A DNA stretch of 60,001 bases from Novosphingobium sp. (GTDB lineage Bacteria; Pseudomonadota; Alphaproteobacteria; Sphingomonadales; Sphingomonadaceae), in assembly GCA_020848655.1 (NCBI GenBank), contig JADLHU010000028.1, positions 1-60,001 on the forward strand, read 5' to 3'. The notes under the pieces are model-generated. The model was not told where the DNA came from, did no database searches, and worked only from the letters and a program-made list of their open reading frames with translations. Positions within the stretch are counted from its first letter, which is position 1. Every line of letters begins with the position of its first letter. Of the stretch, positions 17,856 to 27,252 are shown in pieces. The position numbers were made by a program, and so were the translations under genes.

Positions 17856-18299
17856 TCAGGCCGCGGCCTTGGGCTTGCGGCCGCGGCGGGCGCCGGGCTT
17901 GCGGCCAAGGCCGATCTTCTTGGCCAGTTCGCGGCGCTTTTCGGCATAGCTGGGCGCGACCATCGGATAGTCGGCCGGCAGGCTCCAGCGCTGGCGATAC
18001 TGATCGGGGGTGAGATTGTAGTGCGTCATCAGGTGGCGCTTGAGCATTTTCAGCTTCTTGCCGTCTTCCAGGCAGATGATGAAATCGGGCTTGACCGAGG
18101 AGCGAATGGAAACTGCCGGTTCGGGCAGCTTTTCCACCACCGGCACAACCTGGCCAAGGCCGGAAAGCGCGCCGTACACGTTGGTGATCAGCGAAGGCAG
18201 ATCGTCAACCGTAACACTGTTGTTGCTGACATGCGCGGCAACAATGTCGGAAGTAAGCGTGATGAGCGTTTCGTTCATTTCGGTTTCAGGATTGTCCAT
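17856..18299 (-). CDS. mucR: MucR/Ros-family zinc-finger transcriptional regulator
   Basis: A 147-residue alphaproteobacterial regulator of exopolysaccharide, motility and cell-cycle genes. The zinc finger is FIICLEDGKKLKMLKRHL (Cys76, then His89 and His93 in HLMTH), followed by YNLTPDQYRQRWSLPADYPM, which is the family signature. The C-terminus is basic (RRGRKPK). The ATG at 18299 has GAGG about 8 bases upstream. Its promoter lies in 18300-18519, where the sequence is locally AT-richer. Regulation of the surface-structure genes in this window is possible but not shown. Confidence 0.95.
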   Translation of the reverse strand: MDNPETEMNETLITLTSDIVAAHVSNNSVTVDDLPSLITNVYGALSGLGQVVPVVEKLPEPAVSIRSSVKPDFIICLEDGKKLKMLKRHLMTHYNLTPDQYRQRWSLPADYPMVAPSYAEKRRELAKKIGLGRKPGARRGRKPKAAA

Positions 18300-18519
18300 T
18301 TTTCGACCTCGAATTTGCAATCGGCGGAATGTCTTCTTGATAAGTTCGATGTCCGCTCGATGGCGCAGCCCTTGAACCCGTCCGATGGCGATTACAAGAC
18401 TAAACGCGCAAGAAGAGGCCTGGATTGCCATGATTTCATATAAATGACCGGACTATTTCATCGCGCAATTGCCATGCGCAACTTTCCGGTGCGCGAAACG
18501 CGCCCGCGATTTTGTCCGC

Positions 18520-18999
18520 TCAGTCGTTTGCGGGGTCGATCGTCGCGGCGAACGTGATCGCGTCGACGCGGCTGCCATCGTGCATGCGGTAATAGTTGGG
18601 ACGAAGCCCGATCGGCGTAAACCCGAACTGGCGATAGAGCGCTTCGGCGCCGTTGCCGCGCCGCATTTCCAGCAGCAGGCGCCGCGCGCCGCGCCCGCGT
18701 GCATCGGCGGCCAGCATGGCCAGCATGGTTTTGCCGAGGCCACGGCCGCGATACTGGGGGGCGACTGCGAACAGCAGCAGTTCTTCTTCCTCGAACCCGG
18801 TGCGCGACAGAGAGAACCCAGCGGCCGGTGTATCGGGCGCGGGCGCCGCGCCGGTGGCGTCGACCAGGATATAGTGGCAATTGCCGATCACCAGCGCGTC
18901 TTCCACCTGCCGGCGCGTCCACGCTTCGCCATAGGCGGGGTCGAACGCGGCGGCCATCACCGCCATCAGCCGGTCGATGTCGTCAAGCGGCGGGGTCAT
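18520..18999 (-). CDS. rimI: Ribosomal protein S18-alanine N-acetyltransferase (GNAT family)
   Basis: The 159-residue GNAT protein has the acetyl-CoA loop VAPQYRGRGLGKTML and a C-terminal ALYRQFGFTPIGLRPNYY, both typical of RimI, which acetylates the N-terminus of ribosomal protein S18. Its ATG overlaps the tsaB stop by four bases (ATGA). The tsaB-rimI pairing is a widespread arrangement and supports the call over a generic acetyltransferase. Confidence 0.9.
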   Translation of the reverse strand: MTPPLDDIDRLMAVMAAAFDPAYGEAWTRRQVEDALVIGNCHYILVDATGAAPAPDTPAAGFSLSRTGFEEEELLLFAVAPQYRGRGLGKTMLAMLAADARGRGARRLLLEMRRGNGAEALYRQFGFTPIGLRPNYYRMHDGSRVDAITFAATIDPAND

Positions 19000-19628
19000 C
19001 GGGCCAATGCGACGGAGGAGACGGGAAGTTTCGCATCGGGCGCGCGGCCATACAGCGGATCGACCGTGGCGGTCAGCGCGGCGGGCGGCAGCACCGCGAA
19101 GGCGCGCGCATCGGGCCACAGCGCCAGCGCCGCTCCATCGCCGCGCGCGGCGACCAGCGCTTCGGCCTGGCTGCCGGCGACCAGCGCTTCTTGCGTGGCG
19201 GCGGCGGCATCGGCCGGGGCCAGCGATGCAAGGGCGCGCGAAGGCGAGCCATCGGCGGCGAAGCCTTGCGTGAACCATTCCCCGTGCCCGCCGGTCATCG
19301 CGACGGCGACGGGCAGGGCGCCGCGTTCGGCGCGCGCCATCGCGGCGACGAGCGCGAGCGTGGGATAGCCGACCAGGTCCGCGCCCCAGGCAACGGCCAG
19401 CGCGCGCGCGGCGGCCCGCCCGACGCGCACGCCGGTGAAGCTGCCGGGGCCGATCGCCACGGCAATGCGATCCGCCCGGCCCTGTCCGGGCAGCGCGGCG
19501 ATCATCGGCACGAGCTGTTCGGCGTGGCCGCGCCCGAGCATGCGCCAGTCCCCGGCGACCAGATCGGCGCCGTCCAGCAAGGCGACCGAGCAGGCCTCGG
19601 TCGCGCTATCGATCACCAGCGTCGGCAT
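18996..19628 (-). CDS. tsaB: tRNA threonylcarbamoyladenosine biosynthesis protein TsaB
   Basis: Partner of TsaD and TsaE in making t6A37 of ANN-decoding tRNAs. The 210-residue ASKHA-fold protein starts LVIDSATEACSVAL and has GPGSFTGVRVGRAAARALA, the family's diagnostic loop. It lacks metal-binding histidines, as expected for TsaB rather than TsaD. It is 27 bases downstream of the Nfu gene and overlaps rimI. Confidence 0.93.
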   Translation of the reverse strand: MPTLVIDSATEACSVALLDGADLVAGDWRMLGRGHAEQLVPMIAALPGQGRADRIAVAIGPGSFTGVRVGRAAARALAVAWGADLVGYPTLALVAAMARAERGALPVAVAMTGGHGEWFTQGFAADGSPSRALASLAPADAAAATQEALVAGSQAEALVAARGDGAALALWPDARAFAVLPPAALTATVDPLYGRAPDAKLPVSSVALAR

Positions 19629-19655
19629 GGGGCGGTTCCGGCCGGCAAACGCGCC

Positions 19656-20234
19656 TCAGGCGGCGCGCACTTCCGTGACTTCGGGAACGTAATGCTTGAG
19701 CAGGCCTTCGATGCCCTGCTTCAGCGTGGCGGACGAAGACGGACAGCCCGAGCAGGCGCCCTGCATGGTCAGGTAGACCACGCCTTCGCGGAAGCCGCGA
19801 TAGATGATGTCGCCGCCGTCGTTGGCGACGGCCGGGCGCACGCGCGTTTCGATCAGTTCGCGGATCTGCGCGACGATTTCGGCATCGGCCGGATCGTCGT
19901 CGGTTTCCGCCTCGTCGCCGCCGCCCACCGCGATGCCCGAAGCATCGCCGCCGGCAAACAGCGGCGCGCCCGATACGAAATGGTCGAGCAGCACCGAAAC
20001 CACCTGCGGTTTGAGCGCGCTCCAGTCGGACCCCGGCCCGGCGGTGACGGATACGAATTCCCGCCCGAAGAACACGCCGGTCACGTCGCCCAGGCTGAAC
20101 AGCGCATCGGCCAGCGGCGATGCGGTGGCATCTTCGTCGGACGTGAATTCGCGCGTGCCGACCGCCATGACCTGCTCGCCGGGCAGGAACTTGAGCGTTG
20201 CGGGATTGGGCGTGGTTTCGGTTTCAATGAACAT
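19656..20234 (-). CDS. NifU-family Fe-S scaffold protein (Nfu type)
   Basis: The 192-residue protein has an N-terminal Nfu_N domain (MFIETETTPNPATLKFLPGE) and a C-terminal NifU-like domain with the cluster-binding pair C161-x2-C164 (ACSGCPSSSATLKQGIE). A short acidic linker separates them. It carries [4Fe-4S] clusters from the assembly machinery to target enzymes such as IspH or aconitase. First gene of the nfu-tsaB-rimI unit, divergent from the M16 peptidase. Confidence 0.93.
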   Translation of the reverse strand: MFIETETTPNPATLKFLPGEQVMAVGTREFTSDEDATASPLADALFSLGDVTGVFFGREFVSVTAGPGSDWSALKPQVVSVLLDHFVSGAPLFAGGDASGIAVGGGDEAETDDDPADAEIVAQIRELIETRVRPAVANDGGDIIYRGFREGVVYLTMQGACSGCPSSSATLKQGIEGLLKHYVPEVTEVRAA

Positions 20235-20371
20235 GATGCCTTGCGATGTAGGCCAAGGTGGCGGCGGGTCAAGGGGCGGGTGGTGCGATCATCGCTCCGG
20301 CGGCTGGCGCGATGCCCCGGATGGCCACCTATTCACTGGCCCTTAATCCACGCCCGCCCTATGAACGGCGC

Positions 20372-23314
20372 ATGACCCCGTACACGCGTTTTCGCCTCTC
20401 GCTCGCCTGCCTGCTTCCCCTTGTCGTGCTGGCGGCCCCGCCGGCGGCGCCCGCCAAGGCCCCGACGAAGGACTCTTCCGCGAAGGCTGCCGTCCCCTGG
20501 CTCTATCGCGGCAGCGATGTGCCGCAGGACAAGGAGTGGGTGTTCGGCGAACTGCCCAACGGGCTGCGCTATGCGGTGCGCCGGAACGGCGTGCCACCGG
20601 GGCAGGTCTCGATCCGAATCCGCGTCGATGCCGGATCGCTGAACGAGCAGGACAGCGAGCACGGTTACGCGCACTTGCTGGAACACTTGCTGTTCCGCCA
20701 GTCGAAGTATCTGGGCGAAGCGCAGGCGATTCCCACCTGGCAGCGGCTGGGAGCCAGTTTCGGCAACGATACCAACGCCGAAACCACGCCGACGCAGACC
20801 GTCTACAAGCTCGACCTGCCCAATGCCTCGGCCGCGTCGCTTGATGAAAGTTTCAAGCTGCTGTCGGGCATGGTCACCGCCCCCACGCTGAGCGAAAGCA
20901 ACATCCGCACCGAAGTGCCAATCGTGCTGGCCGAAATGCGCGAGCGTGGCGGCGCCGCGCAGCGCGTGCAGGAAGCGACGCGGCGCGTGTTCTACGCTGG
21001 CCAGCCGCTGGCCGACCGCACGCCGATCGGCACGCCGGAAACCCTGCAAGGCGCGCATGAAGCGGCCGTGCGCGCGTTCCACGCGCGCTGGTATAGGCCC
21101 CAGAACGTGACCATCGTGGTTGCCGGCGATGCCGATCCGGCGCAGCTTTCCGCGCTGATCCACAAGTGGTTTTCCGGCTGGAAGGTGCCCGGCAAGCCGA
21201 TCCCGGCGCCCAGCTTCGGCGATCCTGCCGCACCGGCCGGCAGCGATCCGGCCAACCCGGTGGGCGAAACGCAGGTTCTGGTCGAACCCGATCTGCCGCG
21301 CACGATCAGCTATGGCATCCTGCGGCCCTGGCGGCCGGTGGACGATACCATCGCCTACAACCAGGGGCTGATGATCGATGCGCTGGCGCAGGCGCTGATC
21401 AACCGGCGGCTGGAAACCAAGGCGCGCGCCGGCGGCAGCTTCCTGGTCGCGCAAGTCAGCCAGGACGATGTCAGCCGCTCGGTCGATGGCACGTTCGTTT
21501 CGGTCACGCCGCTCGATGGCAACTGGCGCGGCGCGGTGAAGGACGTGCGCGCGGTGATCGCCGATGCGCTCGCCACCCCGCCGACGCCCGAAGAAATCGC
21601 CCGCGAAACGGCGGAGATCGAAGTGGCCTTCCAGGTGCCGGTAGAGCAGCGCCGCCTGCTGCCCGGATCGAAGCTGGCCGACGATCTCGTCACCGCGCTC
21701 GACATTCGCGAAACGGTGGCCGCGCCCGAGGACGTGCTGGCGATTTTCCGCTCGTCGATCCCGTTGTTCACGCCGCAGGCGGTGCTGGAACACACGCGCA
21801 AGCTGTTCACCGGCACGGTCACGCGCGCCATGCTTGTCACGCCCCAGGCGGGCGAGGCGGATGGCGCGGCGCTGCGCCAGGCGCTGCTGGCCCCGGTGGC
21901 GGGAGACGCCAGCGTGCGGCTGGCATCGAAGCCGATCCGTTTCGACGACATGCCCGCCATCGGCGAGCCCGGTCAGATCGTGGGCCTTGCGCCCACCGGC
22001 CTGCTTGGCATCGAGCAACTGGAATTCGCCAATGGCGTGAAAGTGCTGATCTGGCCGACGCAGGACGAACCGGGCCGCGTCGCGGTGAAAGTGCGCTTCG
22101 GCGGCGGCTATCGCTCGTTCGCATCGGGGGACGCGCCCTATATCGCGCTGGGCGAGATGGCGCTGGTCGGCTCGGGCGTCGGCACCCTGGGGCAGGAGGA
22201 GCTGGACCGCATTTCCACCGGCCGCAAGATGGGCTTCGATTTCGCGATCGACGATGCCTCGTTCCAGTTTTCCGCCGATACGCGCGGGGCCGACCTGGCG
22301 GACCAGCTCTATCTCCTTGCCGCCAAGTTCGCGATGCCGCGCTGGGATGTGCAGCCGCTGATCCGCGCCAAGGCGGCGGCGCGGCTGCAATACGAAGCCT
22401 ATGCCACGTCGCCGCAGGGCGTGCTGGAGCGTGATCTGGAATATCTCCAGCGGGATCGCGATCCGCGCTTCGCCACGCCCACGCCCGCCGCGATCGACAA
22501 GGCCACGCCCGAAGGTTTCCGCAAGGTGTGGGAACGCGCGCTGGCTACCGGGCCGATCGAAGTGCAGCTTTACGGCGATTTTGATCGCAACGCGGCGATC
22601 ACCGCCTTGCAGCGCAGCTTCGGCGCGCTGGCGGCGCGCAAGCCGCTGCCCGCCGATGTCGCGCCGGCGATCGGGCATTTCCCCGCCGGCAACGCGCGGC
22701 CCGTGGTGCTGACCCATCGCGGCGATGCCAACCAGGCGGCGGCGGTCATCTCGTGGCCGACGGGCGGCGGCACGGTGGCGATCAGCGAATCCCGCCAGAT
22801 CGAAATCCTCACCCAGTTGTTCACCAACCGCCTGATGGACGCGATGCGCGAAAAGCTGGGGGCAAGCTATGCGCCGCAGGTCTATTCGACCTGGCCGCTC
22901 GATCTCGACAGCGGTGGTTCTATCACCGCGCTGGCGCAGCTTCAGCCGTCCGCCGTGCCGGCGTTCTTCGCCACCGCGCAGGAAATCGCCGCCGATCTTG
23001 TCGCCAATCCGCCCACGGCCGATGAGCTGGCGCGCGTGATCGAACCGCTGCGCCAGCGGGTGACTCGCGCGGCGACGAGTTCCGCCTTTTTCATGTACCA
23101 GATCGAGGGCGGCACCAGCGATCCCGCGCGCATCGCCTCGGTCCGTTCGCTGCTGACCGACTATACCACCACCACGCCCGCGCAGATGCAGGCGCTGGCC
23201 AAGCGCTATCTGGTGGCGGACAAGAGCTGGCGCCTGGCCGTGCTGCCCGAAGCGGAGACGCATGCGGCGGCGAAGCCGGCGGGATCGGCCGAAGCGGGCC
23301 AGGCCTCCCGGTAG
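20372..23314 (+). CDS. Zinc metallopeptidase, M16 family (pitrilysin-like), exported
   Basis: A 980-residue protein with a signal peptide (hydrophobic to about residue 27, then Ala/Pro-rich) and the inverted zinc motif HLLEH at 101-105 in an active N-terminal M16 domain. A second, catalytically inert M16 half follows, as in long secreted pitrilysin-like proteases. It likely degrades peptides in the periplasm. I use the ATG at 20372, which begins the signal peptide; the frame is open further upstream. The stop codon TAG lies inside a 17-base-period tandem repeat. Confidence 0.9.
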   Translation: MTPYTRFRLSLACLLPLVVLAAPPAAPAKAPTKDSSAKAAVPWLYRGSDVPQDKEWVFGELPNGLRYAVRRNGVPPGQVSIRIRVDAGSLNEQDSEHGYAHLLEHLLFRQSKYLGEAQAIPTWQRLGASFGNDTNAETTPTQTVYKLDLPNASAASLDESFKLLSGMVTAPTLSESNIRTEVPIVLAEMRERGGAAQRVQEATRRVFYAGQPLADRTPIGTPETLQGAHEAAVRAFHARWYRPQNVTIVVAGDADPAQLSALIHKWFSGWKVPGKPIPAPSFGDPAAPAGSDPANPVGETQVLVEPDLPRTISYGILRPWRPVDDTIAYNQGLMIDALAQALINRRLETKARAGGSFLVAQVSQDDVSRSVDGTFVSVTPLDGNWRGAVKDVRAVIADALATPPTPEEIARETAEIEVAFQVPVEQRRLLPGSKLADDLVTALDIRETVAAPEDVLAIFRSSIPLFTPQAVLEHTRKLFTGTVTRAMLVTPQAGEADGAALRQALLAPVAGDASVRLASKPIRFDDMPAIGEPGQIVGLAPTGLLGIEQLEFANGVKVLIWPTQDEPGRVAVKVRFGGGYRSFASGDAPYIALGEMALVGSGVGTLGQEELDRISTGRKMGFDFAIDDASFQFSADTRGADLADQLYLLAAKFAMPRWDVQPLIRAKAAARLQYEAYATSPQGVLERDLEYLQRDRDPRFATPTPAAIDKATPEGFRKVWERALATGPIEVQLYGDFDRNAAITALQRSFGALAARKPLPADVAPAIGHFPAGNARPVVLTHRGDANQAAAVISWPTGGGTVAISESRQIEILTQLFTNRLMDAMREKLGASYAPQVYSTWPLDLDSGGSITALAQLQPSAVPAFFATAQEIAADLVANPPTADELARVIEPLRQRVTRAATSSAFFMYQIEGGTSDPARIASVRSLLTDYTTTTPAQMQALAKRYLVADKSWRLAVLPEAETHAAAKPAGSAEAGQASR

Positions 23315-23334
23315 GGGCGGCCTCCCGGTAGGGG
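23302..23334 (+). repeat. Tandem duplication (period 17) spanning the M16 peptidase stop codon
   Basis: The 16-base sequence GGCCTCCCGGTAGGGG occurs perfectly at 23302-23317 and 23319-23334. The TAG of the first copy is the stop codon, so the second copy repeats the stop region without lengthening the protein. Confidence 0.85.
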
Positions 23335-23472
23335 GCAGGCCTTGCGGGTTGGGGCGGGGCAGCATTCGACCGCCGCCGCGTCCACCGCGTCCGATTACAG
23401 TAACGCGGAATGCAGGTTTTGCATTTGCCGCCCACCGTCGCTATGTGGCGCCCCTGAAAAGGAGCACGTACA

Positions 23473-24846
23473 GTGGCGAGTAACTGGACACCCGATGGCT
23501 GGAAGTCGCGCGAAGCGCGGCATCTGCCGACCTATGGCGATGCCGACAAGCTTGGCGAAGTCGAGGCGACGCTGACCAGGTTTCCGCCGCTGGTCTTTGC
23601 GGGCGAAGCGCGCGCGTTGAAGCACGATCTGGCCGAAGTCGCGGCCGGGCGCGGTTTCCTGCTCCAGGGCGGAGACTGTGCGGAAAGCTTCGCCGAATTC
23701 CATCCCGACAATATCCGCGATACGTTCCGCGTGCTGTTGCAGATGGCGGTGGTGATGACCTTCGCCAGCAAGCAGCCGGTGGTGAAGGTCGGCCGCATGG
23801 CCGGCCAGTTCGCCAAGCCGCGTTCGTCGCCGGTGGAAAAGCTGGGCGACCGCGAACTGCCCAGCTATCTGGGCGATATCGTCAACGGCATCGAATTCGA
23901 TGACGCGGCGCGCGTCAACGATCCCGAACGCATGATCCGCGCCTACAGCCAGTCGGCGGCGACGCTGAACCTGCTGCGCGCCTTCGCCAATGGCGGCTAT
24001 GCCAATCTGCGCCAGGTGCACCAGTGGACGCTGGACCATATCGGCCGCAGCCCCTGGGCGAAGAAGTTCAGCGATACCGCCGATCGCATCAGCGAGGCGC
24101 TGGACTTTATGCAGGCCTGCGGCATCGATCCGGCCACCGTGCCGCAGCTTCAGGGCACCAGCTTCTACACCAGCCACGAAGCGCTGCTTCTCCAGTACGA
24201 GGAAGCGCTGACCCGCCGCGATTCGCTGACGGGTGACTGGTATGACTGTTCGGCCCACATGCTGTGGATCGGCGATCGCACGCGCTTCGAAGGATCGGCG
24301 CATGTCGAATTCCTGCGCGGCGTGGGCAATCCCATCGGCATGAAGTGCGGACCCAGCCTTGAACCCGATGGCCTGCTGCGCATGCTGGATACGCTGAACC
24401 CTGGCCGCGAGGCCGGCCGCATAACGCTGATCAGCCGCTTCGGCCACGACAAGGTCGAGGATGGCCTGCCCAAGCTGGTGCGCGCGGTGAAGCGCGAAGG
24501 CCATCCGGTGGTCTGGTCTTGCGATCCGATGCACGGCAACGTCATCAAGTCGGACAGCGGCTACAAGACGCGCCCGTTCGATCGCATCCTGGGCGAAGTG
24601 CGCGGCTTCTTCGCCGTCCACCGGGCCGAGGGCACGCATGCCGGCGGCATCCATATCGAGATGACCGGGCAGGACGTGACAGAGTGCACGGGCGGCGCGG
24701 TGGCCATCACCGACGAAGCGCTGGCCGATCGCTATCACACGCACTGCGATCCGCGCCTCAATGCGGCGCAATCGATCGAACTGGCCTTCCTTCTGGCCGA
24801 CATGCTCAACCTGGAAGCGACCGACCGCACGCGCCAGGCGGCCTGA
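23473..24846 (+). CDS. 3-deoxy-7-phosphoheptulonate synthase, class II
   Basis: Condenses PEP and erythrose-4-phosphate in the first step of aromatic amino acid synthesis. The 457-residue protein is the plant/actinobacterial class II form: [24 protein letters not shown] (metal-binding Cys), [16 protein letters not shown] and [19 protein letters not shown] are all family blocks. [11 protein letters not shown] and [15 protein letters not shown] near the C-terminus complete the active site. The GTG start has AAGGAG about 9 bases upstream. No other shikimate genes lie nearby. Confidence 0.97.
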   Translation: MASNWTPDGWKSREARHLPTYGDADKLGEVEATLTRFPPLVFAGEARALKHDLAEVAAGRGFLLQGGDCAESFAEFHPDNIRDTFRVLLQMAVVMTFASKQPVVKVGRMAGQFAKPRSSPVEKLGDRELPSYLGDIVNGIEFDDAARVNDPERMIRAYSQSAATLNLLRAFANGGYANLRQVHQWTLDHIGRSPWAKKFSDTADRISEALDFMQACGIDPATVPQLQGTSFYTSHEALLLQYEEALTRRDSLTGDWYDCSAHMLWIGDRTRFEGSAHVEFLRGVGNPIGMKCGPSLEPDGLLRMLDTLNPGREAGRITLISRFGHDKVEDGLPKLVRAVKREGHPVVWSCDPMHGNVIKSDSGYKTRPFDRILGEVRGFFAVHRAEGTHAGGIHIEMTGQDVTECTGGAVAITDEALADRYHTHCDPRLNAAQSIELAFLLADMLNLEATDRTRQAA

Positions 24847-24856
24847 TCCGGTATCG

Positions 24857-24890
24857 CCCCGGCAGTCCCGCATGGCGCGGGATGCCGGGG
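24857..24890. terminator. Stem-loop between convergent DAHP synthase and globin genes
   Basis: Arms CCCCGGCA plus TCCCGC pair with GCGGGA plus TGCCGGGG, interrupted by one bulged G, around a 5-base loop. There is no T tract on either strand. The position between two convergent stops supports a termination or mRNA-end role. Confidence 0.55.
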
Positions 24891-24898
24891 CTGACGCT

Positions 24899-25405
24899 TC
24901 AAACGTGGGGTAGCGCCGCGCCGGCGCGCCCGCCGGCAAGGCCGTGCTCGCGCATGGTGATGCCGGTCAGAAGGCTGTCGGCGATCATGCGCGCGCGCGT
25001 GCCGACAAGGCGGGTGGCCGCCGGATCGCTCTCCAGGTCGCGCAAGGTGGCGTAGAACAGTTCCAGCCAGCGTGCGAAGTGGGCTTCGTCCAGCCCCGGC
25101 ATGGCCAGGTGCTTGGCCATCGGATTTCCCGAAAATTCCCCGGTGTTCATCAGGATCGAGCGCCAGAAGCGCTTCATCCGATCGAGATGCCAGGGCCAGT
25201 CCGTGATCCGGCCTGCGAAGATCGGGCCGAGCAGCGCGTCGTCGCGGATGCGCGCGTAGAAGCTGTCCACTAGCCGCGCGACGAAGGCCTGATCGATGCC
25301 GATCGCGGCGGCTTCGGCCTGCTTGCGCGCCCGTGCCGCAGCGGCGTGGGCGTGGACTTCGGCCGGGGTCGGATCGGGATTATCAAGGTGGGGGTGGCGC
25401 GCCAT
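24899..25405 (-). CDS. Group III truncated hemoglobin
   Basis: The 168-residue protein matches group III (trHb3) globins: LVDSFYARIRDDALLGPIF at helix B, KRFWRSILMNTGEFSGNPM, the proximal histidine in AKHLAMPGL, and HFARWLELFYATL. Such globins bind O2, NO or sulfide and are thought to act in redox or NO defence. About 30 charged residues precede the globin fold. I chose the ATG at 25405, which follows GGCAGGGG very closely; an ATG eight codons earlier is possible. Confidence 0.9.
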   Translation of the reverse strand: MARHPHLDNPDPTPAEVHAHAAAARARKQAEAAAIGIDQAFVARLVDSFYARIRDDALLGPIFAGRITDWPWHLDRMKRFWRSILMNTGEFSGNPMAKHLAMPGLDEAHFARWLELFYATLRDLESDPAATRLVGTRARMIADSLLTGITMREHGLAGGRAGAALPHV

Positions 25406-25462
25406 CCCCTGCCTATAGCCGTTTCGCACGGCAATGGCAGGCAGGGGTTTCCCGTATCCGCC

Positions 25463-25494
25463 AGTAAGTCAGGCAGCTAGTAAGTCAGTCAGTC
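25463..25494. repeat. Imperfect tandem duplication (period 16) at the yfiB stop
   Basis: Units AGTAAGTCAGGCAGCT and AGTAAGTCAGTCAGTC are adjacent and agree at 13 of 16 positions. On the minus strand the second unit contains the yfiB TGA (25489-25491). Confidence 0.7.
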
Positions 25495-25977
25495 CGCGTC
25501 CTCGGCGGTGATGATGATCACGACGCGGCGGTTCTCGGCGCGGCCCTCGGGCGTGGCGTTGCTTTCGATCGGATCGCTTTCGCCCATGCCGCGCGCGGTG
25601 ATCGCTTCGCCCTTCATGCCGCCATGGGTAAGCGCCTGCTTGACCGCTTCGGAGCGGCGCTGCGACAGCGTGCGGTTATAGGCCGCGACGCCGGTGGAAT
25701 CGGTGTGGCCTTTCACCGTCGCGCCATGGATGCCCACGCCGGACAGCGCGGCGGAAAGCTCGCCGAGACGCGCGGTCTGCGCCGCGGCGAGGTTGCTGGC
25801 GTCGCTTTCGAACAGCAGCCGATCGGGCATGCCCAGTTCCCAGGCATCGCCGTTCTGCACGAAGCCGTTCGCCTGAAGCACCGCGATCTGTTGCGGCGTG
25901 AAGCCATGCCTGGGCGCCGGCACCGTCTGGCAGGCGGCAAGCAGGCAGAGGATGAGAGTGGTAACGATCTTACGCAT
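25489..25977 (-). CDS. yfiB: OmpA-family peptidoglycan-binding lipoprotein, YfiB-like
   Basis: In the YfiBNR system this outer-membrane lipoprotein sequesters YfiR under envelope stress and so frees the cyclase YfiN. The 162-residue precursor has a lipobox LAAC (Cys16) and an OmpA-like peptidoglycan-binding domain with KGHTDSTGVAAYNRTLSQRR and ARGMGESDPIESN. It is last in yfiR-yfiN-yfiB and overlaps yfiN by 8 bases. The assignment to YfiB rather than a generic Pal/OmpA protein rests on this gene order. Confidence 0.82.
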   Translation of the reverse strand: MRKIVTTLILCLLAACQTVPAPRHGFTPQQIAVLQANGFVQNGDAWELGMPDRLLFESDASNLAAAQTARLGELSAALSGVGIHGATVKGHTDSTGVAAYNRTLSQRRSEAVKQALTHGGMKGEAITARGMGESDPIESNATPEGRAENRRVVIIITAEDAD

Positions 25978-27250
25978 GAATATCCGGGTTGGAAAAATCG
26001 CCCCGCTTGCGGAGCTTGTGCTGATACATGGCCTCGTCGGCGCGGCGCAGCAGATCCTGCGGCGAGATTCCGTCATCGGGATAGATCGCCGCGCCGATGC
26101 TGAGCGAGGGGCGGATGACCTCGCCCGAGGCGAGTTCGACCGGCTCGTCCATGGCCAGTTCGATGCGGCGGATCACCGCGTCGAGCCGGGCCCGGTCGAG
26201 CGCGGGGGTGAGTATGACGGCGAATTCGTCGCCGCCCAGCCGGAACGCCTGGTCGTGCTGGCGGATGCAGGCGCGAATCCGTGCGGCGATCCCCACCAGC
26301 AGCGCATCGCCGGCAAGATGGCCGTGTGTATCGTTGACCTGCTTGAAAAAATCGGCGTCGAGATAAAGCAGCCCGAACGGCGCCCCGCTGCGCACGGTTT
26401 CGTCGACCCTCTCGCCCAGCCGATGCTCGAACAGCGCGCGATTGCCCAGCGCGGTCAGCGAATCGTGCGTGGCCTGATGCGCAAGCTGGTCCTTTTCCCG
26501 CGTCAGCGAAGTATGCCAGCCCTGAAGTTCGGCCAGCAACGCATTGAAATCGGTGCTGAAGGTATCGATTTCAGCGATCGCCGAATGGGGCACGCGCAGC
26601 CCGAAGGCGCGATGGCGGCGCACCGTGTGGGCAACGCTGGCGATCCGGGCGAGGGGGCGGACGACGTCTTCCTCCATCCGCCGCATCAGCAAGCGGCTGG
26701 CGATCACCGTGATGCCCAGGCAACTGAGCGAGATCAGCGCGCCGGTCAGCAGGTAGTTGGCCATGAGGCGCGTATCGCCGATCACGCGCACTTCGCCGAT
26801 GCGTTCGCTGCCGTGGCGGATCGTTTCGCGCCCCGGCGCAATTTCCAGCAGGCGGTCGGCCAGGGTGGGCGTGCCGCTTTCGGATTTCCCCGGCGGCGCC
26901 CAGCGCGCCAGCAGGCGGCCGGCGGCATCGCGCAGTTCGACCTGGCGGACATCGTGCATCCCCGCCACCGATCCCATGCTTTCGCGGATCGCCTCGGGAT
27001 CGCCGAACACGATCGCCGGCTCCACCGTATAGCCGATGGTGCGGGCGACGAGGGTCAGGTTGCGTTCGAAGTATTCGCGGATGATGAAGAATCCGCTGGC
27101 CATCAGCAGCGCGCCCGACAGCAGCACGGCCAGCAGCACCAGGCGGCGATGGACGCGGGCCAGTGTCTGCCGGATGGTCGGCAGGGGAGCGGCCGGGTTC
27201 GTGTGCGGCGCTACCGGCAGCGGCATGGGCGTGGTTTCGCGGGCGGGCAT
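25970..27250 (-). CDS. yfiN: Membrane diguanylate cyclase, YfiN/TpbB-like (CHASE8-HAMP-GGDEF)
   Basis: Makes c-di-GMP from two GTP. The 426-residue protein has a transmembrane helix at about 37-57, a periplasmic domain of about 100 residues, a second helix near 166-189, a HAMP-like linker to about 245 and a GGDEF domain. The active site GGDEF is at 339-343, and an intact inhibitory site RQHD at 330-333 lies five residues upstream, so product feedback is expected. It starts two bases after yfiR and overlaps yfiB by eight. In Pseudomonas the periplasmic domain is held inactive by YfiR; the same control is inferred here. Confidence 0.9.
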   Translation of the reverse strand: MPARETTPMPLPVAPHTNPAAPLPTIRQTLARVHRRLVLLAVLLSGALLMASGFFIIREYFERNLTLVARTIGYTVEPAIVFGDPEAIRESMGSVAGMHDVRQVELRDAAGRLLARWAPPGKSESGTPTLADRLLEIAPGRETIRHGSERIGEVRVIGDTRLMANYLLTGALISLSCLGITVIASRLLMRRMEEDVVRPLARIASVAHTVRRHRAFGLRVPHSAIAEIDTFSTDFNALLAELQGWHTSLTREKDQLAHQATHDSLTALGNRALFEHRLGERVDETVRSGAPFGLLYLDADFFKQVNDTHGHLAGDALLVGIAARIRACIRQHDQAFRLGGDEFAVILTPALDRARLDAVIRRIELAMDEPVELASGEVIRPSLSIGAAIYPDDGISPQDLLRRADEAMYQHKLRKRGDFSNPDIHA

Positions 27251-27252
27251 CG

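Noticed and set aside
17681..17947. Longer N-terminus for Fur
   Set aside because: The extra sequence runs through the mucR terminator and has no domain; the GTG at 17680 has a proper ribosome site.
20333..23365. 1010-codon open frame on the minus strand
   Set aside because: Arg/His/Gly-rich shadow of the M16 peptidase gene, a usual artefact of high third-position G+C. No domain or signal is visible.
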